A DNA stretch of 64,000 nt, from NCBI GenBank assembly GCA_944322025.1, contig CALUOH010000021.1:1-64000 (forward strand), in the 5' to 3' direction. This document shows positions 17,956 to 26,450 of the stretch, in pieces. Made by a program: the position numbers and the translations under genes. This DNA comes from an uncultured Bacteroidales bacterium. GTDB taxonomy: Bacteria; Bacteroidota; Bacteroidia; Bacteroidales; Paludibacteraceae. The notes under the pieces were generated by a model. The model saw only the letters and a program-made list of their open reading frames with translations, did not search any database and had not been told where the DNA came from. The first letter of the stretch is position 1. Each line of letters begins with the position of its first letter.

Positions 17956-18867
17956 ATGAGAAGAGGACACGCATTACTGGTTTTGTTGTTGCTGCCGTTG
18001 GCGGTAATGTCACAAAAACTTGTGCAGAAAGGCAACTTTTTCACGATGTGGGCTTCCGGAGGTTACTCCAATTTCCTCCACACCATCCCCGACACTAAGG
18101 CCGACGGTCTCGGCGGCGGTGCGCTCGGTGTGGGCTACGAGTATCAGTACGGCAAGTTTTTCTTTAATTTGGGTGCTGAGTTTTCGTACCTCAACTCCAT
18201 CTCGTCCATGAACATGGACCAGTACACGGTTGACGGTATAGATACCGAGGGCGAAGCTATGCAGTTCCATTACAATTTCAGCCGCTTCAACGACATGCAC
18301 AGTGCGGGCTACGTCTCCGTGCCTTTGGCTCTCGGCTTCAAGACGAACTACTTCTACATGTCCGTGGGCGCGAAGATAGGCTATGCTGTGATGGGTTCAA
18401 GCAAGACTACCGCCCAGTTCACCACAACGGCTACATATCCTCCTTTAATTGGAGATTTTGAAAACATGCCCGACCACTTCCTCAGCGAGTACACCTCTAC
18501 CGCCTCTGAGCCTGTGACCTATAACATGAACGTCAGCGGCGTATTTGAGATGGGCTGGTACATAGGCCCCGACCTCGGCGACAAGAAGGCGAAGTGGAGA
18601 TACAAGCTCGGTGTCTTTGCAGAGTACGGCTTCCTCTCAATGCACAGCAGCGAGAATGCCGGCGATGTCTTGATTATCAACCCGGAGAACCTCACCGATG
18701 TGGCGGTGAGACCGCTCTTCCTCCGCACCCCGACAAAGGACTATTCCATCAACCCTCTCTACGTGGGTGTGAAGTTCACCGCGCTGCTGCGTCTGCCTGA
18801 CAAGGAGTTCTGCTTCTGTATCGACGGACATACGAAGGCTAAGCGTATCAAGACGAAGAGGAGATAG
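17956..18867 (+). CDS. Outer membrane beta-barrel protein
   Basis: The 303-residue protein has a signal peptide (MRRGHALLVLLLLPLAVMSQ, cleavage after about residue 19). About ten to twelve amphipathic strands follow (GGGALGVGYEYQYGKFFFNL, VSVPLALGFKTNYFYMSVGAK, KLGVFAEYGF, PLYVGVKFTALLRL), as in porin-like Bacteroidota barrels of the OmpA/PorT-like size class. A short Lys/Arg-rich tail ends the protein after the last strand. The ligand or partner is unknown. It is a single-gene unit with a long leader upstream and a strong terminator downstream. Confidence 0.75.
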   Translation: MRRGHALLVLLLLPLAVMSQKLVQKGNFFTMWASGGYSNFLHTIPDTKADGLGGGALGVGYEYQYGKFFFNLGAEFSYLNSISSMNMDQYTVDGIDTEGEAMQFHYNFSRFNDMHSAGYVSVPLALGFKTNYFYMSVGAKIGYAVMGSSKTTAQFTTTATYPPLIGDFENMPDHFLSEYTSTASEPVTYNMNVSGVFEMGWYIGPDLGDKKAKWRYKLGVFAEYGFLSMHSSENAGDVLIINPENLTDVAVRPLFLRTPTKDYSINPLYVGVKFTALLRLPDKEFCFCIDGHTKAKRIKTKRR

Positions 18868-18978
18868 TGCGGCGTCAGCTGCCTGCCTTGCGTGTGGGGG
18901 CTTCTCGCTCTTGCCCCGCTCTCGGCATGACAGCCGTTTGCCTGCCATCCTTTCGCGTGTCCTGCCTCTGACATAAAG

Positions 18979-19020
18979 AGCGGGCGGCGGTACAGGTTTT
19001 TGCCTGTGCCGCCGCCCGCT
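18979..19020. terminator. Bidirectional terminator
   Basis: Eighteen-base stem (18979-18996 with 19003-19020, one T-G pair) with T-rich loop and flanks, between the convergent outer membrane protein gene and engB. Confidence 0.8.
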
Positions 19021-19047
19021 TTGTCTTTCCGGCAGTTAGGAATGTCC

Positions 19048-19656
19048 TTATTTCCCTATCGGGTGCTCCGCCATAATCTTGTCTATGTAGTCCAGAACTT
19101 CCTCCCGCCCCTGCTTCTTCTCGCTTGATGTGATGAATATGGGCGGCAGGGTCTCCCACGTCTCGAGCAGTGCCTGCTTGTACTTCTCTATGTTGCTGCT
19201 GAGTTGCGCCTTGCCCAGCTTGTCCGCCTTGGTGAAGACTATGGAGAACGGCACACCCATCTCGCCGAGCCACTGCATGAACTCGGTGTCTATCTTCTGC
19301 GGCTCATGGCGGCAGTCTATCAGCACAAAAAGGTTCGTGAGCTGCTGGCGGAAAAGTATGTAGCTCTCTATTATCTTCTTCAGTGCGTCCCTCTGCGACT
19401 TGCTTGTCCGTGCGTAGCCATATCCCGGCAGGTCTACCAGATACCACTCCCGGTTGATGATGAAGTGGTTGATGAGCAGCGTCTTTCCCGGCTTCGATGA
19501 GGTCTTTGCGAGGTCAGCCTGCTGTGTCAGCATGTTGATGAGCGACGATTTGCCCACATTGCTCCGTCCTATGAATGCGAACTCGTGCCTGTTTTCTGCC
19601 GGGCACTTGCGGTAGTCCGTATTCGAGATTGTGAATTCTGCGCTTTTGATAATCAT
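19048..19656 (-). CDS. engB: Ribosome-biogenesis GTPase EngB/YsxC/YihA
   Basis: The 202-residue protein carries all G motifs: G1 [10 protein letters not shown]3 DLPGYG, G4 TKAD and G5 TSSEK. The extended IIKSAEF N-terminus is normal for EngB. The family binds the large ribosomal subunit during assembly and is usually essential. The start at 19656 ([10 protein letters not shown]) gives the usual length, and the frame open further upstream is the end of the symporter gene in another frame. The ATG overlaps the symporter stop as ATGA, indicating translational coupling. Confidence 0.93.
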   Translation of the reverse strand: MIIKSAEFTISNTDYRKCPAENRHEFAFIGRSNVGKSSLINMLTQQADLAKTSSKPGKTLLINHFIINREWYLVDLPGYGYARTSKSQRDALKKIIESYILFRQQLTNLFVLIDCRHEPQKIDTEFMQWLGEMGVPFSIVFTKADKLGKAQLSSNIEKYKQALLETWETLPPIFITSSEKKQGREEVLDYIDKIMAEHPIGK

Positions 19657-21107
19657 ATGGTTCTCCTTTTTGTTTGTTTCCTGTTGGTGTTTCCCGCAAG
19701 CGAGGATACATATAGCGCGCTGAACGTGATAAGTCCGTTCAGCATGAGCAGTTCGTAGCCGAATGTGTACCCCGCTGCGGCGCAGATGCGGTCTATCGCG
19801 AAGCTGGCGGCAGGCGATAGCACCGCTATGAACGGCACTGCGCGGTCGGCCGCCCCCCTCCGCGTCAGAAGTCCGTAGGCGAACAGCCCGAGCAGTGGCC
19901 CGTAGGCGTAGCCCACCATCGTATATATCGTGTCTATGATGCTCTTGTCCGAGAGATATTGGAGTGACACCGTGAGCAGCGCGAAAACGGCGCACACGGC
20001 CAAATGGAGCGTCCCCCGCTTTACTTTCTGCCGCCCCTCTTCACCTCCCTTGAAGAAATCGATGAAGAGCGACGTGGTGACCGACGCGAGTGCCGAGTCC
20101 GCACTGGAAAAAGAGGCGGATATGATGCCCACCACCAGAATGGCCGAGGCGTATTGTGGCGCGAAGTTCACCGTGTACCACGGCAGCAGGCTGTCCGGCG
20201 ATGCGGGAGGCGTTGCGCCTTGGCGTGCCGCGCTGATGGTTATCAGGCTGCCTAATAGAAGCAGCAGCAGATTGACCGGCACGAACGCCGCGCCATAGCT
20301 CAGCATGTTCTTGCGGCTCTCTTTGAGCGTCCTGCACGTGAGGTTCTTCTGCATCATGTCTTGGTCAAGCCCCGTCATGACGATGACTATGAATATGCCG
20401 CTGAGAAACTGTTTCACGAAGTGGCGGGGCGATGACCAGTCGTCCCACTCGAATATCTGTGCCGTCCCCGACGAGCGCACGGCATGCCACAGCCCCTCTC
20501 CGCCACCTGCGCTCCCCGCTGCCGTGATGGTCAGTATGACAATCGCCCCCACCATCAGCACCGTTTGCAGTGCGTCAGTCCACACTATCGTCTTCATCCC
20601 TCCGTGCCGCGTGTAGAGCCATATCATCGTGATACAGAGCATAGTGGTGAGCCAGAAGGGTATGCCCCAGCCGTCGAATATGAACATTTGCAGCAGCAGG
20701 ATGGCTATGTAGAGTTTCGTGGCTGAGGTCACCATCTTGGCCACTATGAAAAGCACGGAGGCAGTCTTTTGCGACACCGCGCCGAACCGCGTGCCGAGAT
20801 ATTCGTAAATGGAGGTCAGCCCAAGCCTGTAATACAGCGGCAGTAGTATATACGCCACGGCAATGTAGCCGAAGAAGAAGCCGAGGCACGTTTGCAGGTA
20901 GGTCCATTGCGAGGTCGTGACCATCCCCGGAACGGAGACGAGTGACACGCCCGATACTGACGCGCTAATCATGCCGAATGCCACTATGTACCAGCGCGAT
21001 GAGTGCGAGGCCGAGAAGAACTCGCTGTCCGCCGAACCCCTTTTCGCCGTGATGTGCGCTATGAGCATCAGCACGGCGAAATATGCTATGAGTATTGTCA
21101 GGTACAT
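19653..21107 (-). CDS. Sodium:solute symporter (SSS family)
   Basis: The 484-residue protein has about 13 predicted membrane helices. It carries the SSS signatures [14 protein letters not shown] (sodium-site region of helix 1-2), [12 protein letters not shown] and GLDQDMMQK. It imports an organic solute with Na+ across the inner membrane. Relatives carry sialic acid, inositol or sugars, and the substrate cannot be named from the sequence. The start lies 10 bases inside queG and the stop overlaps engB, so it is the middle gene of a tightly coupled trio whose partners act in unrelated processes. Confidence 0.88.
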   Translation of the reverse strand: MYLTILIAYFAVLMLIAHITAKRGSADSEFFSASHSSRWYIVAFGMISASVSGVSLVSVPGMVTTSQWTYLQTCLGFFFGYIAVAYILLPLYYRLGLTSIYEYLGTRFGAVSQKTASVLFIVAKMVTSATKLYIAILLLQMFIFDGWGIPFWLTTMLCITMIWLYTRHGGMKTIVWTDALQTVLMVGAIVILTITAAGSAGGGEGLWHAVRSSGTAQIFEWDDWSSPRHFVKQFLSGIFIVIVMTGLDQDMMQKNLTCRTLKESRKNMLSYGAAFVPVNLLLLLLGSLITISAARQGATPPASPDSLLPWYTVNFAPQYASAILVVGIISASFSSADSALASVTTSLFIDFFKGGEEGRQKVKRGTLHLAVCAVFALLTVSLQYLSDKSIIDTIYTMVGYAYGPLLGLFAYGLLTRRGAADRAVPFIAVLSPAASFAIDRICAAAGYTFGYELLMLNGLITFSALYVSSLAGNTNRKQTKRRTI

Positions 21108-22015
21108 TGTTTTCTTATGGCTGCCAGCCGCTCCTTTATCTTCTTGTACCCCGCCCTCCGCAGCGGCGAATGCGCGAACATGCGGTCAAACGCCCCGCGC
21201 GTCAGCCCCTCCCACTCCATGCCGAACAGCCCCTCCATAGGCTCCAGCTCCTTGTGCCCGTGCGGGGCAAGCCTCCTGTTCCATGGGCACGCCTCTATGC
21301 AGCAGTCGCACCCGAACAGCCTGTCGCCCGCCGCTTCCTCCATCCACTCCGGCATAGCCTCACGGTTCTCTATGGTCTGATAAGAGATGCACCGCCGTGC
21401 GTCCACCGTCTGCGGAGCGACTATCGCCCCTGTCGGGCAGCTCTCCATGCAGGCGGTGCAGCTGCCGCAACGGTTCTCTACGCGCCTCTCCCTGTGGGCA
21501 ATCTCTGCTGTCGTCAATATCGTGCCTATCAGCGTGTACGACCCTAATGTGGGGTGTATGAGCATCCCGCTCTTGCCTATCCATCCGAGTCCGGCCCGCT
21601 CTGCCAGACGGCGTTCAAATATCGGGGCCGAGTCCGTGAATACGACGTATCTGCTGCCCGGAACGGCGGCAGTCACCCTCTCCGCCACCGCGTGCAGCTT
21701 CTGTTTGATTACATAGTGGTAGTCCGCGCCCCATGCGTATGCCGCTATGCGCGGCTCTCCCTCCGGCTGCCTCTCGCGCGGGTAGTAGCTTGTCAGCGTG
21801 ACTATGGCGCACTTCGCCCCCGGCATCATCAGCCTCGGGTCGGCGCGCAGCTCTCTGTTGCGCCCCATGTACCCCATGTTCCCCGCGTATCCCCGTTCTA
21901 TCCACTGCGTGAGATACGCGCTCTCCTCCTCCATACTCCCTGTCTCCGTCACCCCGCATGCGTCAAACCCCGCCTCCGAGGCCATGCGTGCCACCTCTTC
22001 CTCGTTGATAATCAT
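21098..22015 (-). CDS. queG: Epoxyqueuosine reductase
   Basis: The 305-residue protein has an N-terminal cobalamin-binding reductase domain (FDACGVT, VFTDSAPIFERRLAERAGLGW) and two C-terminal 4Fe-4S clusters (CGSCTACMESCPTG and CDCCIEACPW). It catalyses the last step of queuosine synthesis in tRNA, reducing epoxyqueuosine. It is shorter than the E. coli enzyme (379), as is common in Bacteroidota forms lacking the C-terminal HEAT repeats. The start is 47 bases from the stop of the upstream thioredoxin-like gene. Confidence 0.93.
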   Translation of the reverse strand: MIINEEEVARMASEAGFDACGVTETGSMEEESAYLTQWIERGYAGNMGYMGRNRELRADPRLMMPGAKCAIVTLTSYYPRERQPEGEPRIAAYAWGADYHYVIKQKLHAVAERVTAAVPGSRYVVFTDSAPIFERRLAERAGLGWIGKSGMLIHPTLGSYTLIGTILTTAEIAHRERRVENRCGSCTACMESCPTGAIVAPQTVDARRCISYQTIENREAMPEWMEEAAGDRLFGCDCCIEACPWNRRLAPHGHKELEPMEGLFGMEWEGLTRGAFDRMFAHSPLRRAGYKKIKERLAAIRKQCT

Positions 22016-22062
22016 CTCCTTGTGCTGTGGATAGCGGCTCTTCTCTCCCTCCTCTCTCGCTC

Positions 22063-23178
22063 TCAGTCGTTCACCGCTTCGCGTATCGCCTGCTCCACGG
22101 TGTCATGTTCAAAGCGGCCGATTATGTCCCCCTCGCGGTTCATGATGAACATAGTGGGTATCTCCGTGACATTGTACGTCAGCAGGCACTGGCTCTGCGG
22201 CGCGTTCTCGTCCCTCACGCATATCCACGGCGTTGTGCGCGACTGCTCCATCCACAGCAGCTTGTTCGCGTCCACCGACACTTGGTATATCTCAAGCCCC
22301 GCCCCGTGCCAGCGGTCGTATGTCTCCCTGAGAAACAGCGTGTGTGCCGCTGCCCCCTCCATGCTGTACGCCGAGAAGTCCACCAGCACCACCTTCCCTT
22401 TGAGCGACGACAGTGCCACCCTCTCCCCCGTCCTGTCTGGCAACGCTATGTCTATCATCCCTTGCAGCGGGGCGGTGAGTGTGATTTCCCCAGCCTCCGC
22501 AATGCGCTTTGACCTCATGGCTTGCAGCGTCGTCTGTTTCATCTCCTTGGCCCTGTAATACTCCGGGTAATACACGTCAAACGCCGTCGCCACCGCCGCC
22601 CACATTTGCAGCTGCTCCTTGTTGTACGGCGAGAAGAAGTACATCCCGTTCAGCGTCTGGTGTATAGCATAATACGCCGCCATGCCCCTCGTGTTCTCCA
22701 TTATCGTCTGCGTGGCCATCTTCCTGTGCTCCGCCAGCAGCCTGTTGAACGTCTCCTCGTCACCGTCCTTCCCCTCTGCCGCCATCTTCACTGCCGATGC
22801 CCGCAGTTCGCGTATCTGCTCCGTGCCTCTGCTCCCCTCCACGCTGAACCCCGTCGCCATGTTCCCCTTCGCCGCCTCTATCCTCACGCTCTCGGTAGAG
22901 TCTATCGCCACCACTATATTCTCGTTCCCCAGCCGCAGCCTGTACAGGTCGGGGTACTCCGGCGCATCCTCTTTGAATTTGAACCTCCCGCTGCGCCCTA
23001 GGCGCACAGAGTCCACCGTCTCCGCCGCCGTCGTGGTCATCCTCTCCATATAGAGCGTCTCGCCCTTCGCACCGCTTATGTTACCCTCTATCTTGAACTG
23101 CTCCCCGCCGCACGCGGCCATCACCGCCGCCACTGCCGTCAGGGCCATCCCCTTGAAAATCGCACTCTTTCTCCGCAT
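22063..23178 (-). CDS. DUF4369/thioredoxin-fold lipoprotein lacking the CXXC motif
   Basis: The 371-residue protein has a lipoprotein signal (VAAVMAACGG, Cys about residue 23) and a DUF4369-like beta domain (about 26-120, FKIEGNISGAKGETLYMERM). A helical linker follows, then a TlpA-like thioredoxin domain (about 235-370: IALPDRTGERVALSSLKGKV, VLVDFSAYSMEGAAAH, and the cis-Pro loop TEIPTMFIM). Where TlpA proteins have WxxWCxxC this one has SAYSMEG, so both redox cysteines are missing. It probably binds a partner and does not act as a thiol reductase. It lies between the CYTH gene (28 bases) and queG. Confidence 0.8.
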   Translation of the reverse strand: MRRKSAIFKGMALTAVAAVMAACGGEQFKIEGNISGAKGETLYMERMTTTAAETVDSVRLGRSGRFKFKEDAPEYPDLYRLRLGNENIVVAIDSTESVRIEAAKGNMATGFSVEGSRGTEQIRELRASAVKMAAEGKDGDEETFNRLLAEHRKMATQTIMENTRGMAAYYAIHQTLNGMYFFSPYNKEQLQMWAAVATAFDVYYPEYYRAKEMKQTTLQAMRSKRIAEAGEITLTAPLQGMIDIALPDRTGERVALSSLKGKVVLVDFSAYSMEGAAAHTLFLRETYDRWHGAGLEIYQVSVDANKLLWMEQSRTTPWICVRDENAPQSQCLLTYNVTEIPTMFIMNREGDIIGRFEHDTVEQAIREAVND

Positions 23179-23206
23179 CTTGACTATACTATAATATTAA
23201 TGATAC

Positions 23207-23710
23207 TCATTTCCTCCCCTCGTCATACTCGCGCCTCTCCTCCTCGCTCCACCTGCTCAGCGGGTAGTCGAACAGCCGCGCATTGTAGTACAGCGCATTG
23301 CCCGTCACCTCCGCCCCCGCGAACGGCGGCAGCTCGAACCGCTCATCCTCATCCTCCAGCTCAATCTCAGCCACCACAAGCCCCTCATTCTCCCCCCCGA
23401 ACTCGTCCACCTCCCACTTGTGACCGCCGTACTCCTTCTCATAACGCCTCTTCTCTATAATCGGCCGCAGGCACACCCTCTCCAGCATCGCACGCCCCTC
23501 CTCCGCCGGTATCTCATACTCAAACTCATCCCGCGCATACCCCACAGTCGCGCTCTTCACCGTGATGAAAGCCCTCTCACCCTTCACCCTCACCCTCACC
23601 ACGCGCCCCTCCTCCGCGCAGATATACCCCTGCGCTATATCATACGCCTTTGCCCCCTCCTTATAGCTCTCGTCCTTGACAAGGAACTTCCTTTCAGTCT
23701 CTTTTCCCAT
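23207..23710 (-). CDS. CYTH-domain protein (triphosphate tunnel metalloenzyme)
   Basis: Starting at 23710 the protein is 167 residues. It opens with the family motif ExExK (KETERKFLV), then alternating charged strands (VVRVRVKGERAFITVKS, EFEYEIP) and a C-terminal acidic ELEDEDERFELP followed by a helix, as in the short bacterial CYTH proteins that hydrolyse tripolyphosphate or nucleoside triphosphates. An ATG at 23728 is upstream, but the -7 element ends at 23730, so the shorter start is chosen. It is the first gene of the queG-engB string. Confidence 0.85.
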   Translation of the reverse strand: MGKETERKFLVKDESYKEGAKAYDIAQGYICAEEGRVVRVRVKGERAFITVKSATVGYARDEFEYEIPAEEGRAMLERVCLRPIIEKRRYEKEYGGHKWEVDEFGGENEGLVVAEIELEDEDERFELPPFAGAEVTGNALYYNARLFDYPLSRWSEEERREYDEGRK

Positions 23711-23729
23711 ATCACGTCCTCCAATCATG

Positions 23730-23737
23730 CAAAGTTA
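23730..23737 (-). promoter_or_regulatory. -7 element upstream of the CYTH gene
   Basis: TAACTTTG on the minus strand, 20 bases upstream of the chosen ATG; the -33 element is poor (TTTC). Confidence 0.45.
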
Positions 23738-23856
23738 CAACAAAAACGCCGAATAGGAAACCGTTTCTCTTTTCCCTCCCCATCCCTCTCTCCTCCGCCC
23801 CCTAACCTCTCCTCCTCTTCTGCGTTTATATCCCCTTTCCGCTCCTGTTAATCAGA

Positions 23857-23926
23857 GTTAAAAACACGTACTCTCGAGCCAGCTCTCAGCCAGCCCCTAC
23901 GGACACCCTCCGAACCTCCTCCCCAC
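23857..23926 (-). repeat. Dispersed repeat family 1, copy C
   Basis: Reverse-oriented copy with the exact 20-base core (23857-23876) and the adjoining GGCTGGCTGAGAGCTGGC and GTGTCCGTAGGGGCT blocks. It is the most complete copy. Confidence 0.8.
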
Positions 23927-23996
23927 CCCCTCCCCGCTGCCTCCGCCGTCCCTTCACCCCCTCCCGCAGACCAATCATAAAAAAAGTGGGATAAAC

Positions 23997-24029
23997 TGTG
24001 TAATATCTCAAAAAAATAACGTACCTTTG
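23997..24029 (+). promoter_or_regulatory. Promoter of the TPR-ribH pair
   Basis: TACCTTTG at 24022-24029, with TGTG about 21 bases upstream as a weak -33 element. Confidence 0.5.
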
Positions 24030-24115
24030 CCTCCCGAACATCGCACGGCCTCTGCCGCCGCACCGGTGCTCGACTGCAATCCCGCAAACAAACTTGTAAC
24101 AGACAATATTATAGT

Positions 24116-24796
24116 ATGGCTAATAAGAAAAACCAGACAAAGGACGAACTGGAAAACGTTCAGGAGGCACTCTCAAAAAGTGAGGCATTTATCGAGACTT
24201 ACCGCAAGCCGCTCCTCATCGCGCTTGCCGTCATTATAGTCATAGTCGTGGCGGTAGTTCTCTTCCGCAGCTCATACCTCGCCCCGCGCGAAATCGAGGC
24301 CGCTGACAAGATGGTAGCCCCCGTCGGCTACTTCGAGCGCGACTCCTTCGCCCTTGCACTCAACGGCGACGGCGTAAACGAGGGCTTCCTTTCCATAATG
24401 GACTCTTACGGCATAACCAAGACATCCGACCTCGCAGCCTTCTACGCCGGAGTATGCTGCTACAAGCTTGGCCGCTTCGATGAGGCCGTTGACTACCTCA
24501 GCCGCTTCGATGCCAAGACAGTCAACGCAGAGCCCGTGGCGATAGGCCTCGCAGGCGACTGCTACTCCTCGCTGGGCGACTATGCCAACGCCGTGAAATA
24601 CTACGAGCGCGCTGCCTCGTTCGACAACGGCTTCACAGCCCCCATATACCTCAAAAAGGCAGGCATACACTATGAGGAGATGGGCGACTTCGCTAAGGCC
24701 GAGCAGGCATACACCAAGATAAAGGAGACCTATTTCGACAGCCCCGTGGCTATGGACATAGACAAATACATAGAGCGCGCCAAGGCAAAAAGATGA
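24116..24796 (+). CDS. Membrane-anchored TPR protein
   Basis: The 226-residue protein has a cytosolic N-terminus of about 30 residues and one membrane helix (about 32-50, PLLIALAVIIVIVVAVVLF). Three TPR-like helix pairs follow in the C-terminal part (AAFYAGVCCYKLGRFDEAVDY, IGLAGDCYSSLGDYANAVKY, LKKAGIHYEEMGDFAKAEQ). The layout resembles YfgM-type proteins that associate with the Sec translocon or periplasmic chaperones. In Bacteroidota this gene is commonly found next to ribH, as here (123 bases upstream of the ribH ATG). Confidence 0.82.
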   Translation: MANKKNQTKDELENVQEALSKSEAFIETYRKPLLIALAVIIVIVVAVVLFRSSYLAPREIEAADKMVAPVGYFERDSFALALNGDGVNEGFLSIMDSYGITKTSDLAAFYAGVCCYKLGRFDEAVDYLSRFDAKTVNAEPVAIGLAGDCYSSLGDYANAVKYYERAASFDNGFTAPIYLKKAGIHYEEMGDFAKAEQAYTKIKETYFDSPVAMDIDKYIERAKAKR

Positions 24797-24918
24797 CGCT
24801 GCCCCATGTATGACAGTATAGAAAGGCTGTGCGGTGTGCGCCGGTGACGCTCTCCGCGCGGCCTTTCCCTTTTCCCGCCGCTCCGGCGAAGCACACTCTT
24901 AAATACTCATATACTCGT

Positions 24919-25410
24919 ATGGCTACAAAATATCATAACCTATCTGACTACGACGCCGAGGCGCTGCCCTCGGCCGACATCCTCTCCCGCCAGCGTTACG
25001 CGATAGTAGTGGCGGACTGGAACTCCAATGTCACGTTCCCCATGTGTCAGGGCGCGATAGACACTCTCGTCGCGCACGGCGTGCAGATGGACAACATAGT
25101 GGTGAAGCATGTCCCAGGCACATTTGAGCTGACATACGCCGCCAAGGCGCTCCAGAGGCAGGAGTCCCCCCACGCCATAATAGTAATAGGCTGTGTCGTC
25201 CAAGGCGATACCCCCCATTTCGACTACGTATGTCAGGGAGTGACCATCGGCGTGGCGAAACTCAATTCCGAAGGGGTCTGCCCCGTGATATTCAGCGTGT
25301 TGACCACACTCACCATGGCGCAGGCCGAAGAGCGTGCCGGAGGCCGCCTCGGCAATAAAGGGGTAGAAGGTGCGGTGACGGCAATAAAAATGGCGAATTT
25401 GTTTGCATAA
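24919..25410 (+). CDS. ribH: 6,7-dimethyl-8-ribityllumazine synthase
   Basis: Starting at 24919 ([10 protein letters not shown]) the protein is 163 residues, normal for RibH. Motifs: [20 protein letters not shown] (substrate loop), [16 protein letters not shown] (catalytic His in the GDTPHFDYV loop), and VFSVLTT. It condenses the ribityl-pyrimidine with dihydroxybutanone phosphate in the penultimate riboflavin step. The frame is open for 30 codons before this ATG, but that stretch is proline-rich and unlike the family. The tRNA promoter overlaps its last codons. Confidence 0.94.
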   Translation: MATKYHNLSDYDAEALPSADILSRQRYAIVVADWNSNVTFPMCQGAIDTLVAHGVQMDNIVVKHVPGTFELTYAAKALQRQESPHAIIVIGCVVQGDTPHFDYVCQGVTIGVAKLNSEGVCPVIFSVLTTLTMAQAEERAGGRLGNKGVEGAVTAIKMANLFA

Positions 25411-25433
25411 TCCGGAAACTTGTCGTACCTTTG
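25402..25433 (+). promoter_or_regulatory. Promoter of the tRNA pair
   Basis: TTTG (25402-25405), 20 bases, TACCTTTG (25426-25433), ending about 11 bases before the tRNA-Tyr 5' end. The -33 element lies inside the end of ribH. Confidence 0.75.
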
Positions 25434-25444
25434 CATCCGCTTTA

Positions 25445-25527
25445 GGGCAGTTACCAGAGTGGCCAAATGGGGCTGACTGTAACTCAGCTGTCTTTCGACT
25501 TCGGTGGTTCGAATCCATCACTGCCCA
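25445..25527 (+). tRNA. tRNA-Tyr (GTA)
   Basis: An 83-base class II tRNA: acceptor GGGCAGT pairs with ACTGCCC, anticodon loop CTGTAAC with anticodon GTA at 25479-25481 on a GCTGA/TCAGC stem, long variable arm, and GGTTCGAATCC T-arm. CCA is not encoded. Confidence 0.95.
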
Positions 25528-25540
25528 CTAAGCATTTCTT

Positions 25541-25613
25541 GCGGAAGTAGCTCAGTCGATAGAGCATTAGCCTTCCAAGCTGAGGGTCGCGGGTTTGAGT
25601 CCCGTCTTCCGCT
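25541..25613 (+). tRNA. tRNA-Gly (TCC)
   Basis: A 73-base tRNA: acceptor GCGGAAG pairs with CTTCCGC, anticodon loop CTTCCAA with anticodon TCC at 25574-25576, T-arm GGGTTTGAGTCCC. CCA is not encoded. It lies 13 bases after tRNA-Tyr, so both come from one transcript. Confidence 0.95.
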
Positions 25614-25614
25614 C

Positions 25615-25652
25615 AAAGCGGGAACACTGTTTTTCAGTGTTCCCGCTTTTTT
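25615..25652 (+). terminator. Terminator of the tRNA pair
   Basis: Perfect 15-base stem (25615-25629 with 25635-25649) followed by a T-run, immediately after tRNA-Gly. Confidence 0.9.
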
Positions 25653-26450
25653 GTATTCGCGTTTACCTTTCGCGCCATTCCTGTCCCCTCTGTTTCTCTT
25701 CCTCACCCCCATGCCCACCAACCTTCCCTCCCTCCCCAAATGCAAACCAAGGTTAAAAACACGTACTCTCGAGCCAGCAGCAGGCCAGCCCCTCCGAATC
25801 CTCTCCCTATCTTCTCCGAATCCTCTCTGCCTGTCCGCTCACGTTGCCCCGTCCCCTACGTCCTCCTCTCCCCGCACGCACTCAGCGTCCCGATGGCATC
25901 CATCGCCTTCCCCCACAACTCCCCTTCCTCCTTCTCACATCCCGGTCTCTTAACTCTCTTGCCCCTCCCCTTCCTCTCTCCCCGCAGGTGCCTCCCTCCC
26001 CCCCCTCTCTGACTGAGGATTTCTCCCGCCTTGCCACCCATTAACTTAATACGGTAATCATTTTTTTTTTTTGACAAATCGCCTTGCTTATGACGTTCGG
26101 AAAACTTACATTTGGTAAACTGAAATAAGGATGATTATGGTGTTTGCCTCTGCTGATGGATGTCGCTGTATTAGTGGGAACTGTTTGTTTTTGCGGCCTT
26201 ACTGCCAGTCCGGTGTGAATGGCGGGTGTCGGCGGACGGTGGTGCGGTTTTTTTAGTGCGGCGGGACTGCGACAAGGGGCGGTTGGCAATGCAGACTTGA
26301 CAAGTAATGTTAATGTATCCGTGACAAGATGAATGAAACGGCTGTTAACAGTGTTAATGTTAATTCGATTACAGAGTGGCGGAATGCGCCTGTCGGCTAT
26401 GACGGCACTTTTTTAGGATATGACAAATTGAATAACTTAATTAATAGGAT
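25653..26450. other. Gene-free interval, pyrimidine-rich then AT-rich
   Basis: Nearly 800 bases without a supportable gene. The first 390 are C/T-rich on the plus strand and contain repeat copy D. Then comes a run of twelve T (26061-26072) and an AT-rich part with repeated GTTAATGTTAAT motifs just before the surface-protein genes. No clear consensus promoter for those genes was found here. Confidence 0.5.
25752..25822 (-). repeat. Dispersed repeat family 1, copy D
   Basis: Exact 20-base core at 25752-25771 on the minus strand, then a GGGGCTGGCCTGCTGCTGGC variant of the middle block and GATAGGGAGAGG, which is also seen in copy E. Confidence 0.8.

Larger units (their letters stand above)
23738..24115. 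other. Intergenic region, pyrimidine-rich
   Basis: Between divergent genes. It holds repeat copy C and the promoter of the following TPR gene. The plus strand is extremely C/T-rich from about 23760 to 23960. No gene seen. Confidence 0.5.
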
